Shown: in pieces, positions 33,792-43,260 of the stretch
Layout of the letters: the number at the start of each line of letters is the position of its first letter
Numbering within the stretch: the stretch's first letter is position 1
From: Xylogone sp. PMI_703
Taxonomy: Eukaryota; Ascomycota; Leotiomycetes
Direction of reading: 5' to 3'
DNA length: 64,000 nt
NCBI GenBank assembly: GCA_021399445.1
Contig: JAJTUQ010000011.1
Location: 434,001-498,000, forward strand
Notes under the pieces: generated by a model
Seen by the model: the letters and a program-made list of their open reading frames with translations, nothing else
The model's database searches: none
Told to the model about the DNA's origin: nothing
Translations under genes and position numbers: made by a program

Positions 33792-35401
33792 TTAAACGAT
33801 TAAAAACCCATATTGAGTAACAATCTTATACCTATAAGAGTATGGTTCTGTCAATATACGGCCCCAGAGCGTTCGATTGTCGGTTAAAGTTCGATCTTCT
33901 TTAGGAATCCTTATTGCTATAATATCTCCGGGTTTAAAATGCTTAATCTTATGGCGTTTAGAATACTTTTGAACCATTTTAACTCTAACCTTTTGAGTAG
34001 CTATTTGAGCTTGTTGAATCAAAGGATCAACTGTAATTAACAGTTGAGATTTAGTATCATACCACATATCTTCAGAGAATCTGAGTCAATATCAGATTGA
34101 GACTTTTCGAATGGAATATCCGATTCAAAGCTAGACTTTGCCTTTAATGGGAAGGTTAATATTACACTGGCTAGAACAATTGTTAAGCCAGGAATACCGG
34201 AAAGCACTCAAGGTCAAATTGGCATCTTACTTTTAATATCCTCAGGGGTATCCCCATGGGGAGTGGTACTCTCAAAGGCTTCCCCATGGGGAGTGACGCT
34301 CTCAGGGGCCGACTCAGGGGGAGTAGTGTTATCAACAATTATTGTTAAATTAAGCTCTAAACTTGACTCTAATATAAGAGGTAAAGTAAAGTCTTCTTAA
34401 GGGATTCCAATGGTAAGATCGTTACGTTTTTAGCTATCCAACCAATCGTAATAAGTGTTACGATCTCTGAATAATAATTCAGCAGGAACACAATTAATTG
34501 TTGTATGAGCTTGAGTATTCATAGCTAACGCAATCTCTACTAATCCGTCAACCCATTCAGTAGAGCCATTATCCATTTTCCAGGCTCTAAGCTTATCTTC
34601 AAGCACTCTATTAGCTTGTTCAATAAGGCCTTGAGTTTGCAGAGTTCTAGGCTTTCCATTGACTATTCGAATACCATATTTCCGTAATACTATAAGGAAA
34701 GCACTTTTGAACTCTTTTCCGTTGTCACATTGAACGATTTTTGGAGGTAAAAAGGCCATAATAAACTGGCCAAAAGCATGTGCAATTGGTAAAGATTCTT
34801 TGCTTTTATGTGGGTATAACTGAGAATACTTTGTAAAGTGGTCTTTAACATGAAAAATCCACTTACATTGGCCAGACGGTTCATGCCTCATATCGACCAA
34901 ATCCACTTGAATACGCTCCCAGGCTCTCTCAACAACAATTGGCTCTAAAGGAGCTCTAGTAGTAATTGCCTGGTTGGAATTACAATTCTGACAACAGTCA
35001 ATAATCCAAATAACATCTTCACGCTTAATTCCATAGTAGTTATCCTTAATGGCTGCCCATACTTTATTTTGGCCAGCATGAAGAAGCTTGATATGTTGTT
35101 CAGCAACAATATCGAATACCTCTGAATCTTGAACCGCATATCGTCGGGTAGGGTGATGTGTATCAGGTAATCGATATAATTAATTGTTTTCAAGCTTAAA
35201 TTGAGTAATAGCTCTGTGTTTGAGATTACTATCGGCTGGGTTGTCTGGTTTTAACTTTGGATTGTCCAAAAAGGTATACATTCTTTGCCAATGTTGAGGA
35301 TTGATTCGCTCTTTGTTGACATAGCTATCACTGTATATATGATCTTGGAATGTAAAGCGTACGCTATTGGGAAAGGGATTGATCGATTCAATTGGGGCCA
35401 T
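33792..35401 (-). pseudogene. KRBA2/SCAND3-type integrase (transposase) of the Ginger-like element
   Basis: From ATG 35401 on the minus strand one frame runs, with an in-frame TAA at 35180-35182, to a stop at 34430. It holds an N-terminal region (MAPIESINPFPNSVRF), an H2C2 zinc-binding module (EQHIKLLHAGQNKV, CCQNC) near 35080-34980, and an rve core with D-D-E: VDLVDMRHEP, VQCDNGKEF, TQGLIEQANR. A linker with repeated TPHG/ES motifs follows in a broken frame, then a C-terminal module at 33792-34067 (FKPGDIIAIRIPKEDRT, then TEPYSYRYKIV) like the GPY/F-type domain of such integrases. All catalytic residues remain, but at least two stops and one frameshift disable this copy. Confidence 0.8.
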
Positions 35402-35493
35402 ATTGAATTGTAGCAATTAGATTGAATAATTGTAAAGAAAAAGGAGGGAAGGGCAGAGTATTTGAGCTACACCGCTATATTGCAATAAGTGGG

Positions 35494-35555
35494 GTTAATT
35501 GGTGTATGGGCTGGCCCATTGGCGAATGGGAAATATTGGCGTATGGGCTAGAACA
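35494..35555. repeat. right terminal inverted repeat of Ginger-like element
   Basis: Mirror of 33359-33420; it ends GGCGTATGGGCTAGAACA at 35555 and is followed directly by the TATT duplication. Confidence 0.85.
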
Positions 35556-36105
35556 TATTCTTTCACATTTTTCAAAAATTCGTGGCCAATATCCAGGTTC
35601 ACTTCAAGGAGGTGTTTCACATGGGCTCCTTTGGCAAGATAATGGAAAGCCATCGTTTAAAACTGTACAACAAATGGAACGTTGGCTAAGTACAAGGTTA
35701 CCGGATGTTAAGTCCAAGTTATCTTTCAAAGAGTACCCGTTGGTTTTGTGTCATCTGGATCTTTCCCCCCAAAACATCTTATGGTTACATGATGGTTCAG
35801 TGTGTTTTCTTGACTGGGCTTCTGCTGGCTTTTATCCTAGATTTTTTGGGGTTTGCCTTTTGAAAATCATGGAATATAAGCATGGAGACTATGAGATAAC
35901 TTTAATAAGACGAATGGAAAAGTTATCTAAAGATGAAGAGATACAAATATCACTTTTAGCCCGATCATTTTACAATGGCATTAAATATTCTTTTGTAAGT
36001 TTTTCTATTTTATCCAAATCAACAGTTAATAACTTTAGGCATCGGTACTCTACGGACTTGTACGGCCGTAGCTACTGTACGGCCGTAACTCTACTGTATA
36101 TATAG

Positions 36106-36788
36106 AACCAATTGTAGCTGTAGACTCTTTAAGCAATCAAGCAATTCAGTGGTTCTGTATTTTGTCTCTGCGTTTCCGCATGAGCCCATTGCCAAACCTC
36201 AACAAATTTAGCACAAGCATTAAACTAGCACAAGCATCAAGTCAGTACGATTTCTGATGGAGTATAAGCACAAGGTTATTACATATTTAAAGACTGTAAA
36301 CATGTATGTAATCATAAATAGTGATAAGGAGGATTTTTAAAGAATAATATACTATAATTTTAACCACTCTAGACTCCAACATTCTCCACCTGAAATTAAG
36401 GTGAAGACATCTCCCACCCTCCTCCGGAATCCTCAAGCGCACTTGTCCTCAATTCCATCCTTGCCGCAACTACGGTATCCTTTCTTACTGCTGCCAGCGC
36501 CACCTTCCTTATAGCAGCAGCGCTCGTAGAAAAAGCAGTTGCTACAACTATATATAGTCTTGGTTAGTTACCTAACTTCAATGATTTGACGTTCTAAACA
36601 GACATATAAGGGTAGTGGTTGAGGTTTGCGATAATAGCAGGGGTTAGGCTACATGAAAGTTGAAATAGCAGAGGAAAGCGAGGTTTCGGAGGAAAGAAAA
36701 GGAAAACAAACTCAGAGTACTTGTTGCACTGCTCCTCAATATGTATATCCTCATCATTATCTACTTATAGCCGTTAGAGCTTAGTCTC
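36106..36788. other. intergenic, no gene seen
   Basis: Contains the tail of a small inverted repeat with ACGGCCGTA motifs (about 36060-36110), then AT-rich sequence. A stretch near 36375-36440 (CATTCTCCACCTGAAATTAA) looks like old retroelement sequence but cannot be classified. Confidence 0.3.
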
Positions 36789-37180
36789 CTAGAGCAGTTC
36801 CAATTTCAATATATGGATCTTACTCTTAGTGAGCAGCTGCTGAACAGCAAGCTCTATCACTCCAGGAAGTTTCTTACAGATACATTGTCTATGCTCGTCG
36901 CAATTGCCCCCGAAACTCCCGCCACGCTGGTAACAGGCTTCGTTGCATTTTTGATCGTTGCACTCCTCCAGAAGGGGTTTCCCGTTAGCATAAAGGCCAG
37001 TGTTGCCGGAAATAATAATTGAGATCCGGTCTTTGGGGGCAAGATCTAAGAAGCGATAAGTGAGCTATGTACTGTATCTACGGGGGTATATGGTCCGAGA
37101 CACTTACCGACGGTCGGTACAGCGGAGGTTGACATGGCAAGGGCCAAAATAGTGCACACGGTGAAGAATTTGAACAACAT
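36789..37180 (-). CDS. secreted CS-alpha-beta (defensin-like) peptide
   Basis: Two exons on the minus strand, 37108-37180 and 36789-37045, joined in phase over a 62-bp intron (GTAAGT to TTCTTAG), give 109 residues. Exon 1 is a signal peptide (MLFKFFTVCTILALAMSTSA). Exon 2 has a short pro-region and a cysteine core with spacing C-x4-C-x3-C-x10-C-x5-C-x-C (CNDQKC, NEAC, GGSFGGNC, CICKK). The C-x3-C plus C-x-C pair and the Gly-rich turn are the signature of the cysteine-stabilised alpha/beta fold of defensins. Fungal members are secreted and often antimicrobial. About 27 residues follow the last cysteine, longer than usual. Both exons are too short to stand out as long ORFs. Activity is inferred from fold only. 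Confidence 0.7.
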
Positions 37181-37849
37181 GTTTGAAAAGTGAGATGGCT
37201 ATGTTGGCTTCAGTGGTTAGACAATTAATCCGACTGTTTAGATATGCCTTGAGAATGGAATCATTGGAGTTGGTGATTAGCTTTGTATATACGGCAATTG
37301 CAACACAATTCGACGAGACGACAGCCTATTAACAAATGGTAGGATCAGCAACGCACTGTGGCTTCCTCGCACTTCCATTTGCAGCTGGTGGTGGACTTGG
37401 ATGGCCCGAATCTTGCATCTGCAAAGAGCAGTTGTGAGCTAATAACTAGTAGTCGAGAGCTGAAAAATGCGTTGCTTTGGATAGGCGGTCCAGTTTGAGA
37501 CCGCTGGACTGGACGAACTGTCTATTCGGAACACTGTTCTTAGAGTCTAAGTGTCTCACGAATCTATCTCACAACTAAGGTCTCATATTAGAAACTGGAA
37601 GTATCAGGCATTATTACCACCTACTCAAGTTGCGTTCTCTTAGACGAAAAATTATGAGAGAGTGTCCGTCTCAAATATTATTCACCGCTCTCACCTTAGC
37701 CCCTTTCCCTTACTTCTTCCTTGTTGTTCGTACCAAGCCGGGTGGCATGTTAAACGGTAGGTGCTGGTTGTTTGCACTGAATATAAGACGCTATCATCAG
37801 GAACTAGGTTTCGTATCAGTAACTGCCACCACGGCTATCTCCTTCCTTA
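37181..37849. other. intergenic; partly 3' flank of a duplicated unit
   Basis: The first part should carry the promoter of the peptide gene. From about 37650 the DNA resembles 40580-40860, sharing 'gttaaacgg', 'aggtgctg' and 'ttgccctt', so it is part of the tandem duplication that includes the DUF7703 genes. Confidence 0.45.
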
Positions 37850-38243
37850 ACTTGATGCCTGTTCCTTGCCCTTCATCCCCTGTATTCTTCCCTTCCAATG
37901 CTGCACTTCGCTTGGACTGTAACTTCCATAGAAAACATCAAAATATGGCTTAAGCAGATCCACTTCAGAGGATGAAGTTGACATTTTCCGCTGCCTTTTT
38001 GGTTCAACCAAGACGGATTCTGCTGCAGCAGTGACGCCGGATTTGACGTCGACAGTTGCGGGACTTCGCTGGAGCCCTCCATCCCATGCTGCTTTCGAGT
38101 TTCCTAAGCTTTGTAGTCTTCCAAATGTATAGTCCTGAGATAATAAACTCTTGGATGAAAAAAATAGTGATCTGGATCCTTTCGACAATTGCGTACGCTT
38201 TCAAAAATAGCTCTGGGTGAGACGAGTGGATGCCATAAGCCAA
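37850..38243 (-). pseudogene. truncated tandem copy of the DUF7703 membrane protein
   Basis: In shifting minus-strand frames this encodes IHSSHPELFLKAYAIVERIQ, FFIQEFIISGLYIWKT and KLRKLESS, then jumps to the C-terminal tail (QRSPATVDVKSGV, AAESVLVEPKR, SSSEVDLLKPYFD). The matching pieces of the intact gene at 40875-42032 are about 115 residues apart, so an internal deletion removed the sixth helix and part of the tail. The N-terminal four helices are missing too. Confidence 0.75.
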
Positions 38244-38722
38244 AACAATTCTACTCTTACAAAAGACTTGCCGGTAATAATCCTAAATTTATCAGCCCAT
38301 ATTGGAGACAGTTAACAAAATTTGTACAGAGTTAACATCCAATTCTCATTTTACAAAGGCTCTTATCCTCGCTTAAAATCGGAATAAGTTCCCACATGGA
38401 ATAATTCAATCCATGTTTAGCAACTTAATCTCCCAAGGGGAGCTCTTAAACATAGCAATGATCGACATATCTATGATATTGAATTACGAGATATTTTTTG
38501 AGACTTGGTAAGTATCTGCCACTTCTTCAATAACAAACGTGTATTCGTTAGATTAAAAGTTTACACATATCAAAAATTCTGATATCAATGTGCTACCGAC
38601 TTTTACATCATCACCCACTAGCTGGTAACTACCCCGAGAATATCGACGAGTATATATAATATCTTGGACTACTAGTATTAGTAACCACATTATTTGTTAA
38701 ACACGGCCACTCCCAGCTACTT

Positions 38723-39007
38723 ATGTATAATTTACTAGCAGAAAAAATACGCAACACCGTTAAATATCCTTTAAGCAACAAATTGATGGAACACATAACA
38801 TTTCTTTGGTTATTCTTTGTCAGCGGAATATCTGTATTTTATGCCACCGATTTGACGTGGCTTATTTTTCAAATTAAGGCACTTCTATTTACACTCAATA
38901 TAGACAACTGGGGAACTGCTCGCGACAACATCAAAACTTTTCCCCGGATCGATGCAATTCATGATAAGCCAGGGAAAAGGCTGTGGCAAGAAGTATTTGA
39001 AAATTAA
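38723..39007 (+). CDS. short ORF, possible last exon of a fungal transcription-factor-like protein
   Basis: A 94-codon frame from ATG 38723. The segment SGISVFYATDLTWLIFQIK and the end NIKTFPRIDAIHDKPGKRLW resemble the C-terminal region of fungal-specific transcription factors, but this comes from general impression only. No DNA-binding domain or upstream exon was found within the 470 bp before it. It may be a gene remnant. Confidence 0.25.
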   Translation: MYNLLAEKIRNTVKYPLSNKLMEHITFLWLFFVSGISVFYATDLTWLIFQIKALLFTLNIDNWGTARDNIKTFPRIDAIHDKPGKRLWQEVFEN

Positions 39008-39177
39008 TATACTAGATTTAACCTTGTTAAGCGGTTATGGGGGATAGCAATATAGCATAGAGTACTGAATAGAATTGAATTGAACTAAAGAACTAACTGT
39101 ATGGTGGCAAGTATGGCCGTATATACAGACCACTATTTGGCTCCACATTCGGAGTCCGACATACCCCAATTAGGCCA

Positions 39178-39199
39178 CGGAATCCGAATTCGGATTCCG
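39178..39199. repeat. 22-bp perfect palindrome
   Basis: CGGAATCCGAA followed by its exact reverse complement. A related TTCGGAGTCCGA lies at 39149-39160. CGG...CCG pairs are the half-site layout of zinc-cluster regulators, but no target gene is evident; the neighbour is a dehydrogenase relic. Confidence 0.6.
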
Positions 39200-39223
39200 A
39201 TCCCAACAAACCTGATGAGAAAA

Positions 39224-39615
39224 TCTTACGAATCAGGATAGATTCTTGATATATCCTGGTTGGATGATCTCCAATCTTTTTGAGAGACTATCCCAGACAC
39301 GCCTTTTGCACTTTGTCGGTTATCCAAGGTATAGGTGGATCACTATTCTCTGATGGTAGCATCGATGAGTAAAAGATGGCGGAACAGTTTTAACTCTTTA
39401 ATTTCACGGTCGGTCAGGTATCTACCGTGGCTTTCTTTCTTTACCGTAGCTCCATGTAAGAGTGTCCTGCTTCCTTCTTCTGCTGTCCTACCCACCAGAA
39501 GATATATAATGGCGATAATGAACCAGAGCATAAGGTTTACATGGCGGCTCAACTCAGTAATATACAATCCGGGGCTCACACAGTTAGTAATTACGCTTGT
39601 CTCGGAATAGGTCAC
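39224..39615 (-). pseudogene. C-terminal relic of a short-chain dehydrogenase
   Basis: Minus-strand frame 39343-39615 reads VITNCVSPGLYITELSRHVN, LLVGRTAEEGSRTLLHGATV and KESHGRYLTDREIKE. This is the part after the catalytic Tyr-x3-Lys in retinol-dehydrogenase-like SDRs. After a stop, KVQ...VWDSLSKRLEII-QPG appears in shifted frames down to 39224, matching the family's C-terminal helix. The NAD-binding and catalytic parts are absent, so this is a 5'-truncated fossil. Confidence 0.65.
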
Positions 39616-40874
39616 ATCGAGTCTAGTTGTCGTACAATATACATCTAGATTAACTTGGAAGTCTAATATCTTTTGTCATAATTAACCTATATATCTCGTT
39701 TATCGGGGATATCCAAAGATATTTACCTTTTATTATTAATCCCTTTATTCAATCCCTCAAGAGTCGGCGAGACCAAATAGGCCTAGGCTTTGTCCAGCAA
39801 AAATATGCGTAACCACCGTCGAGCCGCTCACTGTGCTGTCATTTGGCAGGCGTTGGCGCACCAAAGAGGTATGAGGTCTGATGACGCCAGCGTGCTTACC
39901 AGGCCGTCGCCTGCAAGCGTTAGTGGTTCAAAAAGCTGAGAATTCCAGGACAGCGGATCCATTACGCTGTCTTTTGAGGTCCTTGAACAGCACTTAAAAA
40001 TAATAATGTAGATCAGGACACTCTGGCTATTTCGGCTTGTAAGCTGGGGCGACAGAATGGACGAGCTCTGTTGGGTACGTAGGCCAAGGGTAGGCCAGTG
40101 TTTGTATGGTCCGGAGAACGTAATCTTACAACTCCCCCTAAGCTCGACTTCCTCCGCGTTTTCACACTTGATATAACCAACTGTGGTATCTCTACTGTCC
40201 CAAAGTTTTGTCTTCCTTTGCGGAATCGACATTATATTGTTTGGGAGAAATCGGACTGGGCTCTGAATTCATCTTTAATTATCTCTCTTAATGCAATCAT
40301 GAGGACTACTCAGAATTCGATGTAAAAAGAAGAATGCGAATGCATTAACTCGGCTGGAATTTACTGGTCGCTAAACAGTGATGTGGTTACTCTACTCTCC
40401 GTCAAACGACGTTCGAGATGGTCTCCATCCGAAATTTGCGGGCCATGATCTTAAAATGCCGAAAATGCTTCATAACTGGAGAGAACATGAACTTACTTCC
40501 GACTCTTGATGCCAAAATTGTATTTCAGTGGGAGCTTGCCTATTAAGGTACCCATAATCGGCTGCTCCCAAGGCAAGTGACCTAAACCAAAAACATGTAG
40601 ACAATGTCCGCCTTGCTTATTTCCACCGATGTCACCTTGGCCTCTCTCCTTTTTACTCTTTGTTTCTTGTTTGTCCTAAGCGGCTGTAAGAGCTTGTTAA
40701 ACGGCAGGTGCTGCCAGCTTGCACTGAAAATCGGGCCTCATATCGGAAACTCGGATTCGTATCGGTACTTGCCATTATTATGGCTAATCTTTTCCCCTTG
40801 AATTAAGCCCCGTGCCTTGCCCTTTAGCCCTTTTCTTCTCTCCTTCGTATGCTCTGTTCTGCTTGGACTACGAC
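39616..40874. other. intergenic plus 3' flank of the duplicated unit
   Basis: A minus-strand frame 39828-40232 (134 codons, ATG start) has no recognisable domain and lies in otherwise featureless DNA. From about 40580 to 40860 the sequence is homologous to 37650-37860, the downstream flank of the truncated copy. Confidence 0.35.
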
Positions 40875-42032
40875 CTACATTGAAGCATTAAAACACGGCT
40901 CGAGCAGATCTACTTCTGAGGATGAAGGTGATTCTCTCCACCGCCTTTTTTGCCCAACCAAGACAGATTCCGCTGCGAGAGTGACACCGGATTTGACGTT
41001 GACGCTCTCTGGACTTCGTTGGCGCTCTTCATCACTGTGCAGCCCATCATTGTGCATACCAACCTTAGTTGTCTTGATAACTCCGCCGGATTCACCGTAC
41101 GGGACATCTCCAGGACCACCTCCAGTACGGATATAAGAATTATATCCGGCTGTCCTTGCTAAGTTCTTGTTTGACTGGTTGCATCTGTCATTGTTCAATG
41201 TCTCCAGAGCTACGCCATCCATGTTAATAGGGCCACACTCCATAGATATTAGCTCCGTGGGCTCACGGGCCAGCTCAACAAGCCTGTTGAGGATGCTAAA
41301 TTCCAACTTCAACTTTATACTATATGCAAGCGCCTTCCACGTTGTCTGCATACCATAAAGGCCTATATATTCAAGGACTAAGATAGTAATATCAAGCAAA
41401 ATAACGATTATGTTGACGATCAATAGATGAATTATGATGCGGCGTGCCATTCCATTTGCTAATATACTGCTTTCGAGTTTTCTGAGCTTGACCGTTTCCC
41501 AAATATACAAGGCTGAGATGGTAAATTCCTGAACGAAAAAAATGGTAACCTGGATCCTTTCGTGAACTGCATATGCCTTTAAATATGGATCTGGGTGGGA
41601 TGAATGGATGGCGTATGCTAGAACAATTGCCGGGGTGTGACAGATAACGGCGTCAAAAATGATCATGCCCAGGGTGAACCGCAAGAGGATCCTGTTATTG
41701 ACAACAAGGTGCAGCCGTGAATATAACACGAGTGATTGGCCGGTTACCATAGCACACCAACCGAAAACCATCAGACTAACATAAACACCAGGAATATGGC
41801 ATAGTGATAGATTCTTGATCAAGATGCCAACGGACTGAGGGGCAATGGCCCAGGTGGCGATAACAAAGCTCCAGAAGTAAAGACCACTATGTTTCTTAAA
41901 GGTAGCAAAGATGATGAAGTTGAGCTCGATGAAATTATAGAGGGCAATGCTGAGGAAGGCAACCGTGGCGATTGCGGCAGCAGAGCCGCTGATGGAGGAA
42001 CCACCCGACACACCCGAGTCGGGGCCTACCAT
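40875..42032 (-). CDS. DUF7703-type fungal multi-helix membrane protein
   Basis: An intronless frame from ATG 42032 gives 385 residues. At least six hydrophobic helices are seen at about 18-42, 50-70, 78-103, 112-136, 153-178 and 200-226; a seventh may be the amphipathic stretch near 235. Landmarks are GGSSISGSAAAIATVAFLSI, FKKHSGLYFWSFVIATWAIA, YAIHSSHPDPYLKAYAVHER and QEFTISALYIWETVKLRKLE. This matches my memory of the uncharacterised DUF7703 family, which has a GPCR-like layout but no known ligand. The cytosolic tail (260-385) is polar with a Gly-rich patch. A deleted paralogue lies 3 kb downstream in the same orientation. The frame is intact. Confidence 0.75.
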   Translation of the reverse strand: MVGPDSGVSGGSSISGSAAAIATVAFLSIALYNFIELNFIIFATFKKHSGLYFWSFVIATWAIAPQSVGILIKNLSLCHIPGVYVSLMVFGWCAMVTGQSLVLYSRLHLVVNNRILLRFTLGMIIFDAVICHTPAIVLAYAIHSSHPDPYLKAYAVHERIQVTIFFVQEFTISALYIWETVKLRKLESSILANGMARRIIIHLLIVNIIVILLDITILVLEYIGLYGMQTTWKALAYSIKLKLEFSILNRLVELAREPTELISMECGPINMDGVALETLNNDRCNQSNKNLARTAGYNSYIRTGGGPGDVPYGESGGVIKTTKVGMHNDGLHSDEERQRSPESVNVKSGVTLAAESVLVGQKRRWRESPSSSEVDLLEPCFNASM

Positions 42033-42351
42033 CTCCTCTGCTAGTTCTTGCTGTAGCCAGAGATGATCGAAGACAAGCCAAGCAGCCTTGAGAGATAGGT
42101 GCCAAGGCAAGCCTAAAAGCTTAAAAGACCGAATCGAAGTTGCATAAAAGCTAGAATAAAAGGTGGTGATGGTGAAGGTGGACGAGTGCTCAGGAAACTC
42201 TCTTATGGTGCTGACGAAAGCATTTCACAGGGTCCATGATAGCACCCAGCACGCTCGCTGACTCTGCGGTCAACATACCAAGGGGAAGGAATCAAAAAGC
42301 ATCACTTGCGCCTGTTTGTGGACGTTGACGGGGGACAGTATCTCACTCGGT

Positions 42352-42379
42352 TGGGGCGGTTGGGGCGACTGGGGTAGGG
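42352..42379 (+). promoter_or_regulatory. G-run cluster upstream of the DUF7703 gene
   Basis: Four G runs (GGGG-x5-GGGG-x5-GGGG-xx-GGG) lie about 325 bp upstream of the ATG of the minus-strand gene. The layout could form a G-quadruplex or be a C-rich factor site on the coding strand. Function is inferred only. Confidence 0.3.
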
Positions 42380-42859
42380 ATCGAGGCCATCTTCAGGCAC
42401 AGGGGCCTAGCTGGTCCCACCAAACTAATCAGCCTTGACCTTGCGTTAGTATATAGCTCGCGAAGTAACAGGCCATGTTCTTTGCGGGGAGAGAGGTTTG
42501 GGGAAACGCAGTTTTCCACATCCGCTCAGCCTAGGCTCCAACAGCAAGCATGCAGTGACATCCTTGTGCCAGCTGGTGGAGAGATGGAAGTTAGATCAAG
42601 TCGTAGCCGTTTGGCCACCGGCATGCAAGTGTAAGCCACACTCTTAAAAACCGCGCCAAATTCTCCATATTGCCGTGTTTCGGTACTTTAACGCCATGGC
42701 TGACTCTCGGGCATTAAACTCGCAAGGTGATTGTTAAAATTTTCACACGCCAGTATCTATTGAGCAGGTCGTACAGCTAGCACCTCAGCTAAGGTGATCA
42801 TGAGGACTGCCAACAGTATGGAATTGTGTGTGAATGAAAGGGGTTGAAGACGAAAATGG

Positions 42860-43260
42860 AGAAAATCCCTTCAAAAAGCGAAGAAATAAATTATGCAGAA
42901 ACATGCCCCGTCAGGTCACTTGGTTTGCTTCCGAAGATCAAGACTGATAGATGGCTCATTCCCGTAAAAGATCTTTCGATGAGCATCCCAACACATCACG
43001 CCCGGGCTCATGCTTATTCATGAAATCGTGTTAGGGCAGGAGCTGTACAGTGTGACTTTACGGTGCATCGGACGCCGATACGGTTCTGTATAATTCGGAG
43101 TCGAGAGTTGTATACAGTCATAGATTGAAAGAATCTGAGAAGAGATAAGGGAGGGGAAGGAGCTCTCAACCTTACATCACCATTGAACTGGCGTCGACAT
43201 GGGCAAATTTCCACGACAGGGGGAGGTTTACTTGTCGCAGATGATGCAAAACCTAGGAAG
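42860..43260. repeat. dispersed ~350-400-bp repeat, copy 2 (inverted)
   Basis: Reverse-complement match to 16050-16447, about three-quarters identical by eye. In plus orientation here it encodes AETCPVRSLGLLPKIKTDRW and LIPVKDLSMSIP, parallel to the minus strand of copy 1. The 135-codon minus frame 43014-43421 overlaps it and is not otherwise supported. Confidence 0.6.

Larger units (their letters stand above)
33359..35555 (-). mobile_element. Ginger-like DNA transposon with integrase-type transposase
   Basis: The 2,197-bp element begins TGTTCTAGCCCATACGCC and ends with its reverse complement. Inverted termini extend about 60 bp at ~90% identity with internal repeats of CCCAT-CGCCAAT. Both flanks carry TATT (33355-33358 and 35556-35559), a perfect 4-bp target duplication. 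Inside is one integrase-like protein on the minus strand and no reverse transcriptase, Gag, LTR or polymerase. TGT...ACA ends, a 4-bp duplication and a KRBA2/SCAND3-type integrase are the known traits of the Ginger superfamily. The copy sits in a kinase gene and its transposase has stops and a frameshift. Confidence 0.85.
33002..36105 (+). pseudogene. aminoglycoside-phosphotransferase-like kinase, split by transposon
   Basis: Two coding pieces, 33002-33358 and 35560-36105, flank a 2.2-kb transposon. Dropping the insert and one 4-bp duplication leaves the frame unbroken. The first piece has GGSIRGN, VVKFG (nucleotide-binding Lys) and PTGFLVMEYI. The second has CHLDLSPQNILW (catalytic HxDLxxxN) and VCFLDWASAGFYP (metal-binding Asp). 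These define the APH/choline-kinase-like fold of small-molecule kinases common in fungi, usually of unknown substrate. A possible intron starts at GTAAGT near 35996. The extreme C-terminus falls in a small inverted repeat with ACGGCCGTA motifs, so the end is uncertain. As it stands the gene is interrupted and presumably inactive. Confidence 0.8.
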
